Of a DNA stretch of 64,000 nucleotides, positions 22,134 through 34,090 are shown one piece after another (position 1 is the first letter of the stretch; each line of letters begins with the position of its first letter). Source of the stretch: Porites lobata (Eukaryota > Cnidaria > Anthozoa > Scleractinia > Poritidae); assembly GCA_942486035.1 (NCBI GenBank), contig CALNXK010000184.1:62001-126000 (forward strand), given 5' to 3'. The notes under the pieces are model-generated. The model made no database searches. It worked only from the letters and a program-made list of their open reading frames with translations, and was not told where the DNA came from. The translations under genes and the position numbers were made by a program.

Positions 22134-24350
22134 AGGCTTAATCCTTCGAAACAGGACAAAACATTTAACGCAGCATGCAGGGCTTGAATAAGACTAATGT
22201 TATTAGTGTAGTCTTAGATTCTATTGTTAAGAGAGCTAAAAAATGTCTCACACCGATTATAAAACTCCCGACCTAGGACGTAGCTTACACCATGCTAAGG
22301 CCATAAACTACTTGGAACACTGCCTCATGGTCATTACTTATTGCAACTCAGTCTACGATATTACCGGTGAACTGCATGATTGTGTTGATTTGAGCAGTTC
22401 ATGCTATATGTTCTAGACTAATTAAAACCTCCTTTAAGCTCCTTTTCTCTTACATTTGGCACGTTTACTGGTGACTTTAAATTCTAATTTTTACCCCTGA
22501 CTGTACTGGCTAAAGAAATTTGTCTTTCAGTCTTATCTGTGGTTGACGGTTGTAGCCGATCCACAACAACCTCTTTGTTCTTTTCAGAGCTTTAGCTGCT
22601 TTTATACTGTCCTTCTGATGTGAAAGACCATGCTAGAGAACGTTTCTACTGCTTTACAACACTAAACCTCTACGATATGGCTGAATGCCTCGGGGATCGA
22701 AAGACCTTTTTGCAAGACGTCCCATTCCTTAATGGCTTGGTATTATAGAAGTTTAATAAAGTTTATTAGTTAAGTTCCAGTGGGTTTATCTCGCGTGCAC
22801 GCACTATTTTCCGCGTGCAACATAGAAATAGGGAGAAGTCTTCACACAGGTATAGTGGCTTACCGCTGGAATTCGTATTCTTTCATTTTCAGTCACTCAT
22901 GTGTACAGAGTGTCCCTCCCCTCAAACAAATAAGATGGGAAGGGGCGGCTGTACACACCAGCGGTTTCATACGGTTTCGTTTTTCCTGGTCGAACAGCTT
23001 TTTTTGACAACCATGACACTTCTTTTATCTCAGGGAAAGAAGTTAAAGGGAGGTTACCGACATATGTGAATGTACTGTCTTTCAGCTACCCAAGGTTAAA
23101 TTTGGTTCCTTTGCTTTGTTTTCCTACATTTTTTTCTATTTTCGACTACAGGTAGTTGCGCTCCTAGCTATAGCAGCGATTTGTCACTGGCTAGCGAAGC
23201 AATTCTATTCGTGTAAGACAACCCGAGATAGTCTTGGATTCTGGGTTTGACGCTGTGGGTTCTGGATTCCGGATGCTTTCTCGGGACTCCGGATTCCATT
23301 AGTTAGTGGGATGCTAGATTCCTTCAGCGTGGTTCCAGATTTTGTCAGCGGAATTCCGGATCCCATCGCCCAGGATTCCAGCTTCCACGACCAAAATTTT
23401 CAGATTCAAGAAACCGCATTTCTTTACATGGGGCGAAAGGAATATTTTAGTCATCTTGAAATTTTATGGGACTAATTCATTTTTCGTGGCAAAAAGGGAG
23501 AACTTGTGCAATGTTTTTAGCTTTCAGTGTAGTTACTGTCTGTGTTGTTAAGAGCATGATAAAGCCAACGGTGTATTTCATGAACACACATAATATTTTA
23601 TTTTACACGTTTTACTTTAGAATATTGACCGCCATCTAACTCGATAATAATTCAGTATCGTTTCGTTGTAAAGCCTTACCAGCAGATGTAAAACGATTTT
23701 AATTGCAAAATACCCCTGGCAGGTAATCATGTAGTTCTTTGAAATCACAGCCGCAACAATTTATATATAACTGAAGCAGCAATGGTCATGCTATGTGGTC
23801 AATCAAATCATATAAAGGCAAACTACAGTTGAAACTATTGTGTTGTCTGTACTATGATTTTTCAGTTATCGATTACATTGCGTACGTGAATAACACCTTT
23901 TAGATTATGTGTAAAAGAATAAAAGCTGTTGGAACCAAGTTTGCGTTATTTACTGCTGCGTACCAGTTAATATTAAGGTGAATGGATTGATTCCAGTCCT
24001 CCGGGGAAATGACGACCCTTCCTGTCGTACGAGCCAGTTGCTATAGGAGATATAACCGTTAACAATTATTATTTTCGTTATTCACATTTGTGACAAGTGA
24101 GACAAAATAATCTTTGTTTCAAGAACCAATGCGCTTCTCGTTGGCACATTAATATCAATAGGTGACGTCATCGTGATTATCAGTGTATGGGCTAAGTTTT
24201 CCAAAAGGTGCCGAAATCAAGAGGGGAAAGTTCCCATCAAGTCCAGAAGTCGCTTAATTTTAGTGGAAGAGACTTCCGTCACAAAGAATCTGATGGGAAC
24301 GTAGCACATATAATAAAATTTACTATATTGTGGCGAGTATTTACTTATAA
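22134..24350. other. 3' flank of avidin A, no gene seen
   Basis: A likely poly(A) signal TTTAATAAAG lies near 22750. From 23221 to 23400 there is a repeat built on GGATTCCGGATTCC-like phrases, related to 57518-58025. Otherwise no coding frame, RNA or clear element. Confidence 0.6.
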
Positions 24351-24497
24351 GATCAAAATAAATTACCGGAAGTATTGCGTATTGTCGTTACGGCCTATGC
24401 ACCCTGTGTTATTGAGACCCAGTTTAAAAGTTAAACTTTTCATGAACCGACTCTAATCCCTTGAATAAGTAAGTGCATAAAAAGATCGACGTTCTAA

Positions 24498-26960
24498 CCC
24501 AGACAACGCAGTCAATTTCATCAACCCATATATCACATCAGTGTAGTGTATTTGCTTTTGCATACAAGTCCCCTCTTGTTAATACAGTCGGTGTAAGGTA
24601 CTGCTAACCAGCAAATTGCTAATTTTAAAAAAAACTTTCGTGCTACAATAACACACAAGAACCAGACACGAATACAAACAATAAGGTACGAGTTGTGTAG
24701 GAAATATAATGGAAAACTGAAACTGAAAAACTAAATTTTCTCATATTAGAGTCCCAGGGTACTATTCATGAAAGGGCTTCAGAGTAGAGCACAGGTACAG
24801 AATTAGACCTACACATCTCTTAATTAAATTTACCGCTACCTTACAGTACATCAACTGGTCGTACATGTGATAAAATGCTGATTTGACGTTGGCGCCGTTT
24901 AGTATAAGTTTTCTAAAGAAATAAACTTTAACATTCTGAAACCCTCAAGTCGTCTGGTGTCGCTGACTCGGCTAAAATTGAAGTTAGCAAATTTAAATTT
25001 AAGTGTTATTCATTGGCCATGTGAAACATTTTTAATTAACGTTTTTTTTTTAATTTAACAATGGTTTAGCTGTCAGCCATACAACATCCAGGAGGCACAA
25101 AAAAAGTAAATTGAAAAAGGAAACAACTTCAAAATTAACCATCAGCTGACTTGTAAAGTGATTGCGGGGCTCTTTGAATCATGTCGTGTCCACTCTACAA
25201 CCTGTCCCTGAGTTTTACAGCCACTGTAACGTCAATTTGTTGCCTTTCTGCTATTTTGGCCATTCTAGAAAATACGGCAGTTCTTTCATCCGCGCAAAAG
25301 ATTACTTCGTTACTTCGTTGTATTTTATGATCTCCCTCGCCGCCGGAGAGCTCTTCTCTACAGTAATTACGGAAACTCATTTTTGTCCGCGTGGCTGATT
25401 TTAAATCATTATAGCCACGGAAACGGCACAGCCTTGTGGAAAACGGAAAGTACGATGTGGTGTCTCACAACCATGGTTACGACATATAACTTGGTCAATG
25501 TGGCGTTGGATAGATACGTTGCGATAACGTCGCCGTTACACTACTATACCAAAATGAGCTCCAAGAAGTGTTTGACACTTATTGGTTTCGCGTGGCTTTT
25601 ATCGTTTTTAAGCGGGTTGGTGGTATACCTTATTCCCCAAGAATATTTACCAAAAGTATGGATTTATGGACCGATCGTGGTCGTACTAATTCCCTTGTGT
25701 ATAATAGCATTTTGCTATTTTCGCAATTACGGGGCATCGAAAGGCACTTTCCCGGCTCGAGTGAACATCGTCGATGCTCAACAAGAATCTGAAAACAAAC
25801 GACAAAGAAAGAAAGCCTTAACATTTGGAATAATAACAGTATTGTTCTTTGTTCTGTTTGCACCGGTTATTATTTTCAACTTCATCCAATTGCTTACACA
25901 TGAGACAGAATTATGCGTAAGCCCCACTGTGAGAAAAGTGTGGATTTGCATTTATTGCTGTTGTTTCGTATTGGAGCGCAATTTCTGATCCCTGGGTGTA
26001 TATGATCAGAATGCCTGAGTTTAGAGCCGCGTTCAAGAAGTCGCTTCCTCCTTTTCGCAAAAATTTATGCAACTTTTCAGAAAAACGGTGCCAAGATGGA
26101 AAAAAAGACGACAGCGAAATTTATAAAATGGTTTCCAAGAAACTGGGGTAGCTTACGAAAAGGAAATTTTCGACACAGCTCTGTAATTTCAATTTAAAAG
26201 TTAGCCAAAGAGATCGGCAGCTTGACAGCCCAACTAAATGGTCAAACGCTTTATCATTTACATCTTGTATGAAGTGAAAGCTTTCAAGAAGTACCACCTT
26301 GAAGATCCTGGAAAACCGTGACGGTGGCTAGGGAAAGAACGATTTATCATAACAATTTACGAAATACAAGAAACTGGTGTATTAAAAAGTATTGGTTGAG
26401 ATAAAAGGAAACATTTTAAATCGCCCATCTACAAAAAGGGAAAGGAGGCGCATTGTTTTTGGCGTACCGCATGATGAAGCTTGCAATTACGCTGCATTTC
26501 AATCATCTGCTAAATTTAATAATTCGATATCAATAATTACACGAAACAAAACTGAACAGAAGCAATTCGCGAAAAATAAAATGAGAGAAAAGGGAATAAG
26601 ATATGATCAGAAAAAAAAAGATGTTCGATCTATGAAAGAGAAGGGCCAAATTGCTAATTTTTAAATGCAGTCAGATCGTTATAATATTTTTGTGAAAAGA
26701 AAAACAGCTTTTTACTTACGTTTATTTTGCGATTTGCAAATTATCAAATATTATTCTTGACGGAAATATCTACCGGTTAGAAACAACCAATAGGAGATGT
26801 AAACAATATGGCAAAAGATTGTTTCGCGACTCAGATTTGTCGCAAAAATTGATGAAGATCACATTCAGTGTCAAGTTTAACGTGATACTATTTCAAGTTT
26901 ATAGTAATATAATTATTTATTTTTTGTTCAACCAACAGCATTGAGGGCAAAGATTATCCG
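24498..26960. repeat. GPCR-containing duplicated block, copy 1
   Basis: Matches 31436-34090 from CCCAGACAACGCAGTCAATT through the GPCR and about 750 bp of its 3' flank, with small indels. This copy contains the broken GPCR. Its 5' junction abuts a 150-bp piece of the 850/27038 block. Confidence 0.8.
25181..26186 (+). pseudogene. broken duplicate of the 32329 GPCR
   Basis: Nearly identical over its whole length to the intact GPCR gene, but with a net 7-nt deletion near 25311-25320 (end of TM1 loop), a 2-nt insertion near 25368-25371, a 4-nt insertion near 25951 (TM7, TTTATTG for TTG) and a 1-nt loss near the end. The frames are broken three or four times, and the longest remaining frame covers only TM2-TM6. 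High identity with several indels indicates a recent duplicate that lost function after duplication. Assembly error is possible but unlikely to give four indels. Confidence 0.85.
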
Positions 26961-27037
26961 CCTCGGCCTACGACACACCCTCCTCGATCTCCATAGTTCT
27001 TCATAAGATACTCAGCATCATTCGTTAATTGTTAAAT

Positions 27038-28130
27038 AAGATCAAAATATATTACCAGAAATATTGCCTATTGGCGTTACGACCTACGCACCCTGTGTTG
27101 ACCCAGTTTGAAAGTCAAACTTTTCATGAACTGACACTAATCCCTTGAATAAAGTGCATGAAAAGATGGACGTTTGAATCAGTTAAAGTCCGACATGTCT
27201 AATTTGGGTCGACCCATTCGTTTCAAACGTCGACCGCTTCACGTTCCGTATCTAATGCATATATTACTAATGATTTATTTTCACTGGTAAGCATTGTAAA
27301 TCATTGTAAATCGTGAAAAAAAAAATGAGTCCGACTTATAAAATTCGACTTTTGAATAAATCGTCGAGCTTATACCATTTGGGTATTAAGTTCGGTACAT
27401 TTTCATGATCGAAACATGTGAAAAGTTGAACGTTGCATAAAATTTACCTTAATGATCACTCTTTTCACCTTCCTCGAATGCCTTCAGGCCAGTGTTTCCC
27501 CGGATTTCTAGTGCAACAAGACTGACATTTATAACATATGGTTACAAAATAAATTTCCAGTCAGTTCTACTGTATATACGTCCTGGTCTCGCACTTATTA
27601 ACCTCTTAAGCTCCAATAATATCAACATGCACATTCTCAATATTGTTCTTCATACAATTCTTATAATACTTCTGGAGAGAATTTGTTTAAACATCAAGAC
27701 ATTTCATCTTGAGTGAGCATTGCCTTTATTCTCATGACCTGTATGTTTGATCAGACTCTGTTATTGCTAGGAGAAATCATGATGCCGGTCATTTTTAAGG
27801 CTCTAATGTTGATTTAAGTTTTATTGAGGAAGTTTGCTTGCTGTGTTCTTTATGTCTATAGAAAACAGCACACTGTAAATGTTTAAATATATCATTTTTG
27901 ATGATCATTTTGCAAAACGCACGTGAACATAAACCCAAAATTGACACAACCCACTTCATACTTTTGTTTGTTCTTATGACTAATTCATAGTCGAAACAAC
28001 AGATTCTACAAAGCTCAATACGGAACTAAAATCTTCCAACGAGCTAAGCACTAACAACGTGAATAACATATATATAGCGAGTGTTACAAGTCTACGAAGA
28101 AGTCTTCGAGACGGCCTAAACCAGTAACTC
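27038..28130. repeat. duplicated block, copy 2 (empty site for the 990-bp transposon)
   Basis: Direct repeat of 850-3025 without the transposon. It ends about 190 bp before avidin exon B, so the duplication boundary lies where exon 1 of an avidin gene would be expected. Confidence 0.8.
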
Positions 28131-28320
28131 CTGCATGCCCCAACCCTTTACTTGTGGCCAAAATTTTAAATAAGCCTTCAAGGAAGCACGTTACCGATCC
28201 TGGCATTATCAGTTATCTGCTATTGGACTTCGTGTCAGTGAAACATTTAAATCATTGGAGGACGGTCTTTTGGATCATGCAAAAAGTACTAAACTGCATT
28301 TATTGTCTAACCTATTGCAG

Positions 28321-29054
28321 GTACTGCACCTTATGACAAGCCCGGTGTAGCCTTTGCTTTCTCAGTTGTTTGGCGGAACGGTACTTCAGCGACTGTGTGG
28401 ACAGCCCAGTGTATTTTGTGCGATGGCCATGAGAAACTTCTGACTTCCTGGTTGCAACGATACATTGTTGGTACGCGTAAAGATATTTGGGAATCAACCA
28501 GAATCGGGCAAGACACTTTCACACGATTTGAGCAATCAAAATCTCCTAAGATGAATGAGTCCACGTCAATCTCGCCTCCCTTTGTCAGAAGAACCATCAA
28601 AATTTGGGATCCAGAAGTAAAATCCAAACCTTGCAGCTTAAGTGGTACCTGGTATAACCAGTTGGGCTACGAGACGATCTTAAACCAGAAAAATGATGGC
28701 GTTGTTGAAGGAGAGTACCGTACCGCTGTTGAGCGACGACCAGGCTCAGCTGGGAAGAGTTTCTCGAAGGTATTGGGGATTGGACGAGTTGGAGGCCCAA
28801 GCAGTGTTTTCCCATTCATGGTTGTTTGGAAAGGGGGCTCATCCGTGACTGGATGGCTAGCGCAGTGCTTCATCCAAGGAGAGAACAAGACAGAGATCGT
28901 AGAAACCACGTGGCTGTTGAGAATCAAGGTTGACGCATGCATTGACAACTGGAAGTCGACAATGTTTGGCCAGGACACCTTCACACACGCTGAGCAGAGG
29001 GCGGGGCCAAGAAAAAAAGACGACAAGCACGTACCGCTTGATCGTGATGACTAG
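28321..29054 (+). CDS. avidin copy B, exon-2-only paralogue with shortened C-terminus
   Basis: A good acceptor (CTATTGCAG|GTACTGCACC) opens an exon in the same phase as exon 2 of genes A and C. It encodes the second half of avidin domain 1 (SVVWRNGTSATVWTAQC, TSWLQRY, DTFTRFEQ) and a full domain 2 (CSLSGTWYNQLGY through DTFTHAEQR), then stops after PLDRDD. No exon 1 is visible between gene A and this exon. It must therefore use exon 1 at 5359 (the phase fits: 217 + 734 nt is a multiple of three) or be a partial duplicate. In domain 2 the contact Ser of NQLGS is Tyr. The hydrophobic anchor is absent: past the stop, the +1 frame reads a diverged tail (QQQKACAVGPC) resembling gene C, and then a (GA)n tract. 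It is either a secreted isoform exon or a decaying copy. Confidence 0.68.
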
Positions 29055-30157
29055 GCAGAGTAAACAGCAGCAAAAGGCATGCGCAGTAGGTCCTTGTGGA
29101 CTGTTGAGTAGAGAGAGAGAGAGAGAGAGAGCTTAAACTGAGGTGCTCCCATTAATGCATAATTAAGATTATCAGCAAATTTGACAGTTTTCTGGCTTAA
29201 AAAGAGTTCATCGTGTCTACACTACCGGGTGGAAACTGTTCACTTTTGACCGGCTATCTGGGCTATACCAAGGCGTCGTACTACTTTTAAAACACCACTA
29301 ACAAGAAAAGAAAACAGAGGACGATTGTTATGGTTTTATTCAAACAGTCGCCAGTTTCATTTAAAGCTAGCTTGCTTAGCTACGTGACAGCTATATCATG
29401 ACCCTTTTGATAAACAGGATTACATCATATTTTCCTAAATACTATGACCTGTTCGGATTCTTTTTTTTTTTCAATTTACAGTCACTTTCTTGTACTTTGT
29501 TTGTTTGTTTGGGCTTTTTTCACTCCGAAGCTGTTTCGCATTAAAACCGTCTGAAGAAAACTTGAGGCGCATTTGCCAGGGACTAAAGGGTGTGCATCAT
29601 TATAACTTCATTAGATTTGTACCGGTGTAGTTAGTAGACGGGGAACAACAACTCTTATGACATTGGACCTACCCTTTTCTTAGAAAAAAAAAAGACAAAA
29701 ATAAAACCAAAAAAGAGAAAAACGGCAGGCAAAAGTACGATGTGTCTTTCACAACATAGCTGGTCGATAACTCCTGCAACTCGTCCCTCAGTAAACTTTT
29801 AGGCCTCTCGTTGAAATATTAGTATTTAGCTATGAATGGCCCGAAGTAATCAAAATGCTAGTTTTATCATATTGCAATTAAGGCCTAAGACGATAATAAC
29901 AGTAATAATGTTCTTTTCAATTAGAGGGTAATAGGACAGCTTTTGTAACTCTTTTCCAAAGAGAAGCCCATAGAACGATATTACTGTTGAATACAAGCTG
30001 GAATGAGCAGCTTTACCAATGCGTTAATTACGTTAGTTACGTGCATGGTGTTTATTGCCATAGATGTCCAAATTTAACGAGATGGTTGGACAGACGAGTG
30101 GCCTCGACTGTTTAAAAGCCGTGGCCAATAGTAAAATAGATAAGTGAAAAATAAGTA

Positions 30158-30193
<36 letters not shown>

Positions 30194-30769
30194 GATGATG
30201 ATGACGATGATGCTTATTCAGCTTATTCCATGCATATGCATGATCAATTGAGCTTCACAGAAGTTCCTGCAAACAAAAAAAAACTAAAAAAACTGTGCTC
30301 GAAAAAGCTAGTGGAAATAAAAACATATTTTCAGTTAAATTTTAAAACGTGGAATTCTTGTCCCTATGGCCTTCGGTTTTTTGTTCCACAACTCAGGGGC
30401 CATGAATGTAAGATCCCCATGGGTCTTTGATGATTTTATACTCGGTTAAGGAAAGCGTTAGGTTCCATTACAAGGCCGCGAATCAAAACAACTGTTTTGT
30501 TTAACATGCTTCCCCTGAAATGCTGTAGACTGTATTGCCGACTTGTTTTAATTTGCCGACCTACACATTATATTTTATTATCTTCTAGTATTGATTCGCT
30601 TCTAGTTTTCCCCAATTTTTTTTTTGGTTGTGTAGTACGTTTCTTCGTTTTTATGGAGAAGAATGTCCTGCTTCGCAATTATAAAACCGTACGGCGATAA
30701 TTTGCAGCAATTTTCTATAAAGCAATTGCTGGAATAGGCATTTGCATGATGACGTCTTTTGACTACTTA
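29055..30769. other. non-coding stretch after avidin B
   Basis: Holds a (GA)n tract at 29106-29131 and an (AAT)n tract at 30158-30192. No gene recognised. The short frames here have no homology I know. Confidence 0.6.
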
Positions 30770-31170
30770 TAATTCTGGCATCGATTTTAAAATACCGCTT
30801 TTAGCATTTAAAATATTAAACGATTTAGCTCCTTAATATTTGACTTCACTCCTTCTAAAAAAAAACCAGCCAGCTCGTTTACTCTGCTTATCTAATAGAT
30901 TGCTTTCACAAGTTCCTTCTGTTGTTACCGTGGCTTATGGACACCGCTCATTTTCATATTATGCACCGATAATCTGGAACAGTATACCTGATCATATCAA
31001 AAACTCTGAATCTGTTTCTACTTTTAAGAAACGTTTGAAAACTTTTCTTTTTAGGAATAATTACTACATATAGTTTCATCTACACTTTATTTACTTTTGC
31101 AAGCGCATTGAGAATTCTTTAAATGCGCCATAAAAACCTACTACAACTATTATTATTTTTTATTAAAACT
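30770..31170 (+). mobile_element. 5'-truncated L2/CR1-like LINE 3' end
   Basis: Reads LLAFKILNDLAP, a stop, YLTSLL, then RSFSYYAPIIWNSIPDHIKN and FKKRLKTFLF, the standard end of L2/CR1 ORF2. It is followed by a GCGCATT...AATGCGCC hairpin and ATAAAA, the usual L2-type tail. Confidence 0.85.
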
Positions 31171-31693
31171 ACCAGAATTTTTCAGGGTCTTGCTTTCTTG
31201 TGCAAATTAGGGCTTTTGTTATTTGAACCTCACTGTGATTAAAAAATCTAAATATGAAAGGAAAATCGAAATGGATTCTGGTAGTAGTTGTCAAATAATG
31301 CCACCGTGCCAAACATCGGTTTTGTGGTGGTAATAGGCTTTCTAAGGAAGTTCAGAATAATCCAAGGTAGTAGTCCAATCCTGTGTGTATAGACCAAAGC
31401 ACTCTACAAAAAAAATTCCATCACAGAAAAATTTACCCAGACAACGCAGTCAATTCAATCAACACATATATCACATTTGTATAGCGTATTTCCTTTTGCA
31501 TTTTTAAAATTCGTGCTGCAATAACACACAAGAAGATAATTAAAGACACTCAGCAAGAACAATAAACGAATACAAACAATAAGGTGTGAGTTGTGTAGGA
31601 AATATAATGGAAAAACTGAAACTGAAATACTAAATTTTCTCATATTGGTGTCCCAGGGTACGATTCATAAAAATGGCTTCAGAGTAGGGCAAA

Positions 31694-31741
31694 GTTCAAG
31701 TTCATTTATTCACACTTATTCAATTACAATACAACAACAAG

Positions 31742-31777
<36 letters not shown>

Positions 31778-31937
31778 AGAAGAAGAAGAAGTAAAAACAG
31801 AGCTAACTATACATTGAATTAAACATAACAAAGAAAAAAAAGTGTGTAGCAGCCAAAGGAGCCAAGCTTCCGAGTTGGCTACTACCATAGAGCGGTTACA
31901 AGTGGGTCGAGGTTATACGAAGCTATAAGGAGGTTAT
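31694..31937 (-). mobile_element. non-LTR/SINE-type 3' fragment inserted in the duplicated block
   Basis: This segment is absent from the paralogous block at about 24785. Read on the - strand it runs from unique sequence through a long poly(T)/(CTT) tract to GAATAAATGAACTTGAACTT, a tail type common in L2-like retroelements. GGCAAAG occurs on both sides as a likely target duplication. Confidence 0.6.
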
Positions 31938-32328
31938 GGCAAAGCTACAGAATTAGACCTACACATCTCCAAATTAAATTTACCGCTACTTTACAGTACA
32001 TCAATTGATCGTACGTGTGTAAAATGCTGATTTGACGTTGGCACCGTTTAGTATAAGTTTTTTTTGAACTATAAAATTTAACATTCTGAAACCCTCAAGT
32101 CGTCCAGCGTCGCTGACTCAGCTAAAATTGAAGTTAGTAATTTGAATTTAAGTGTTATTCATTAACCACATGAAGCATTTTTAATTAATGTTTTTTTTTA
32201 AATTTAGTAATGGTTTAGCTGTCAGCCATACAATACTCACGAGGCAAAAAAATGTAAATTGAAAAAGGAAACAACTTCAAAATTGACCAGTAGCTGACTT
32301 GTAAGGTGGCTGCGGGGCTCTTTCAATA

Positions 32329-33336
32329 ATGTCGTGTCCACTCTACAACCAGTCCCTGAGTTTTACAGCCACTGTAACGTCAATTTGTTGCCTTTCTGCC
32401 CTTTTGGCCATTCTAGAAAATACGGCAGTTCTTTTATCCGTGCAAAAGATTACTTCGTTACGTAAGACGTCGCGGTATTTTATGATCTCCCTCGCCGCCG
32501 GAGAGCTCTTCTCTACAGTAATTGGAAACTCATTTTTGTCCGCGTGGCTGATTTTAAATCATTATAGTCACGAAAACGGCACAGCCTTGTGGAAAACGGA
32601 AAGTACAATGTGGTGTCTCACAACCATGGTTACGACATATAACTTGGCCAATGTGGCGTTGGATAGATACGTTGCGATAACGTCGCCGTTACACTACTAT
32701 ACCAAAATGAGCTCCAAGAAGTGTTTGACACTTATTGGTTTCGCGTGGCTTTTATCATTTTTTAGCGGGTTGGTGGTGTACCTTATTCCCCAAGAATATT
32801 TACCAAAAGTATGGACTTATGGACCGATCGTGGTCGTATTAGTTCCCTTGTGTATAATAGCATTTTGCTATTTTGGCATTTACAGGGCATCGAAAGGCAC
32901 TTTCCCGGCTCGAGTGAACATCATCGATGCTCAACAAGAACTTGAAAACAAACGACAAAGAAAGACAGCCTTAACATTTGGAATAATAACAGTATTGTTC
33001 TTTGTTCTGTTTGCACCGGTTATTATTTTCAATTTCATCCAGTTGCTTACACATGAGATAGAATTATGCGTAAGCCCCACTGAGAGAAAAGTGTGGATTT
33101 GCATTGCTGTTGTTTCGTATTGGAGCGCAATTTCTGATCCCTGGGTGTATATGATCAGAATGCCTGAGTTCAGAGCCGCGTTCAAGAAGTCGCTTCCTCC
33201 TTTTTGCAAAAATTTATGCAACTTTTCGGAAAAACGGTGCCAAGATGGAAAAAAAGACGAAAGCGAAATTAAGCAAAATGGTTTCCAAGAAACTGGGGTA
33301 GCTTACGAAAAGGAAATTTTCGACACAGCTCTGTAA
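32329..33336 (+). CDS. class A (rhodopsin-like) GPCR, orphan, intronless
   Basis: A 335-residue uninterrupted frame with seven hydrophobic segments. Landmarks: short N-terminus with sequon NQS at residue 7; EN at 30-31 (TM1); LAAGEL around 59 (TM2, Glu in place of the usual Asp); DRY at 112-114; Trp 140 (TM4); Pro 230 in FVLFAPVIIF (TM6, no CWxP Trp); DPWVY at 270-274 (NPxxY equivalent). Position 3.25 is Trp 88, not Cys, and the second extracellular loop is very short without Cys, so the standard TM3-loop disulfide is missing. This is known for the melanocortin, cannabinoid and S1P receptors. I infer a cnidarian receptor of the MECA-like kind; ligand unknown. It is the intact member of a pair with the broken copy at 25181. 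Confidence 0.88.
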   Translation: MSCPLYNQSLSFTATVTSICCLSALLAILENTAVLLSVQKITSLRKTSRYFMISLAAGELFSTVIGNSFLSAWLILNHYSHENGTALWKTESTMWCLTTMVTTYNLANVALDRYVAITSPLHYYTKMSSKKCLTLIGFAWLLSFFSGLVVYLIPQEYLPKVWTYGPIVVVLVPLCIIAFCYFGIYRASKGTFPARVNIIDAQQELENKRQRKTALTFGIITVLFFVLFAPVIIFNFIQLLTHEIELCVSPTERKVWICIAVVSYWSAISDPWVYMIRMPEFRAAFKKSLPPFCKNLCNFSEKRCQDGKKDESEIKQNGFQETGVAYEKEIFDTAL

Positions 33337-34090
33337 TTTCAATTCAGAAGTTAGCCAAAGAAATCGGCAGCTTGAGAGCCCAACTAAATGGTCAAACGCT
33401 TTATCAGTTACATCTTGTATGAAGTGAAAGCTTTCAAGAAATACCATCTTTGAGGATCCTGGAAAACCGTGACAGAGGCTAGGGAAAGAACGATAATAAT
33501 TTACGAAATACAAGAAACTGGCGTATTAAAAAAATATTGGTTGAGCAAAAAGATAAACATTTTAAATCTCCCATCTAAAAAAAGGAAAAGAAGGGGCATT
33601 GTTTTTGGCGTACCCCATGATGAAGCTTGCAATTACGCTGTATTTCAATCATCTGCTAAATTTAATAAGTCGATATCAGTGATTATACGAAACAAAACTG
33701 AACAGAAGAAATTCGCAAAATATCAAATAAGAGAAAAAGGAATAAGATATGATCAGAAAAAAAGATGTTTGATCTATGAAAGAAAAGGGCCAAATTGCTA
33801 ATTTTTAAATGCAGTCAGATCGTTAAAATATTTTTTTTTTAAAAAGGAACAGCTTTTTACTTATTATTATAAGTTTATTTCGCGATTTGCAAATTATCAA
33901 ATCTTATTCTTTCAAGACGGAAATGTCTACCAGTTAGAAACAACCGAGAGGAGATGTAAACAATATGGCAAAAGATTATTTCGCGACTCACATTTGTCGC
34001 AAAAATTGATGAAGATCACATCCAGTGTCAAGTTTAACATGATATGATTTCAAGTTTATCGTAATATAATAATTTTTTGTTCAACCAACA

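Larger units (their letters stand above)
31436..34090. repeat. GPCR-containing duplicated block, copy 2
   Basis: Partner of 24498-26960, carrying the intact GPCR. It differs by an A-rich retroposed insertion at about 31694-31937 that the other copy lacks. Downstream both copies share a lysine-rich frame (33541-33800 here) whose differences do not look coding. Confidence 0.8.

Noticed and set aside
26392..26664. Lysine-rich 90-codon frame, also present after the intact GPCR (33541-33801)
   Set aside because: Both lie in the duplicated 3' flank. Their differences are mostly amino-acid changing, and no start context or known motif is seen.
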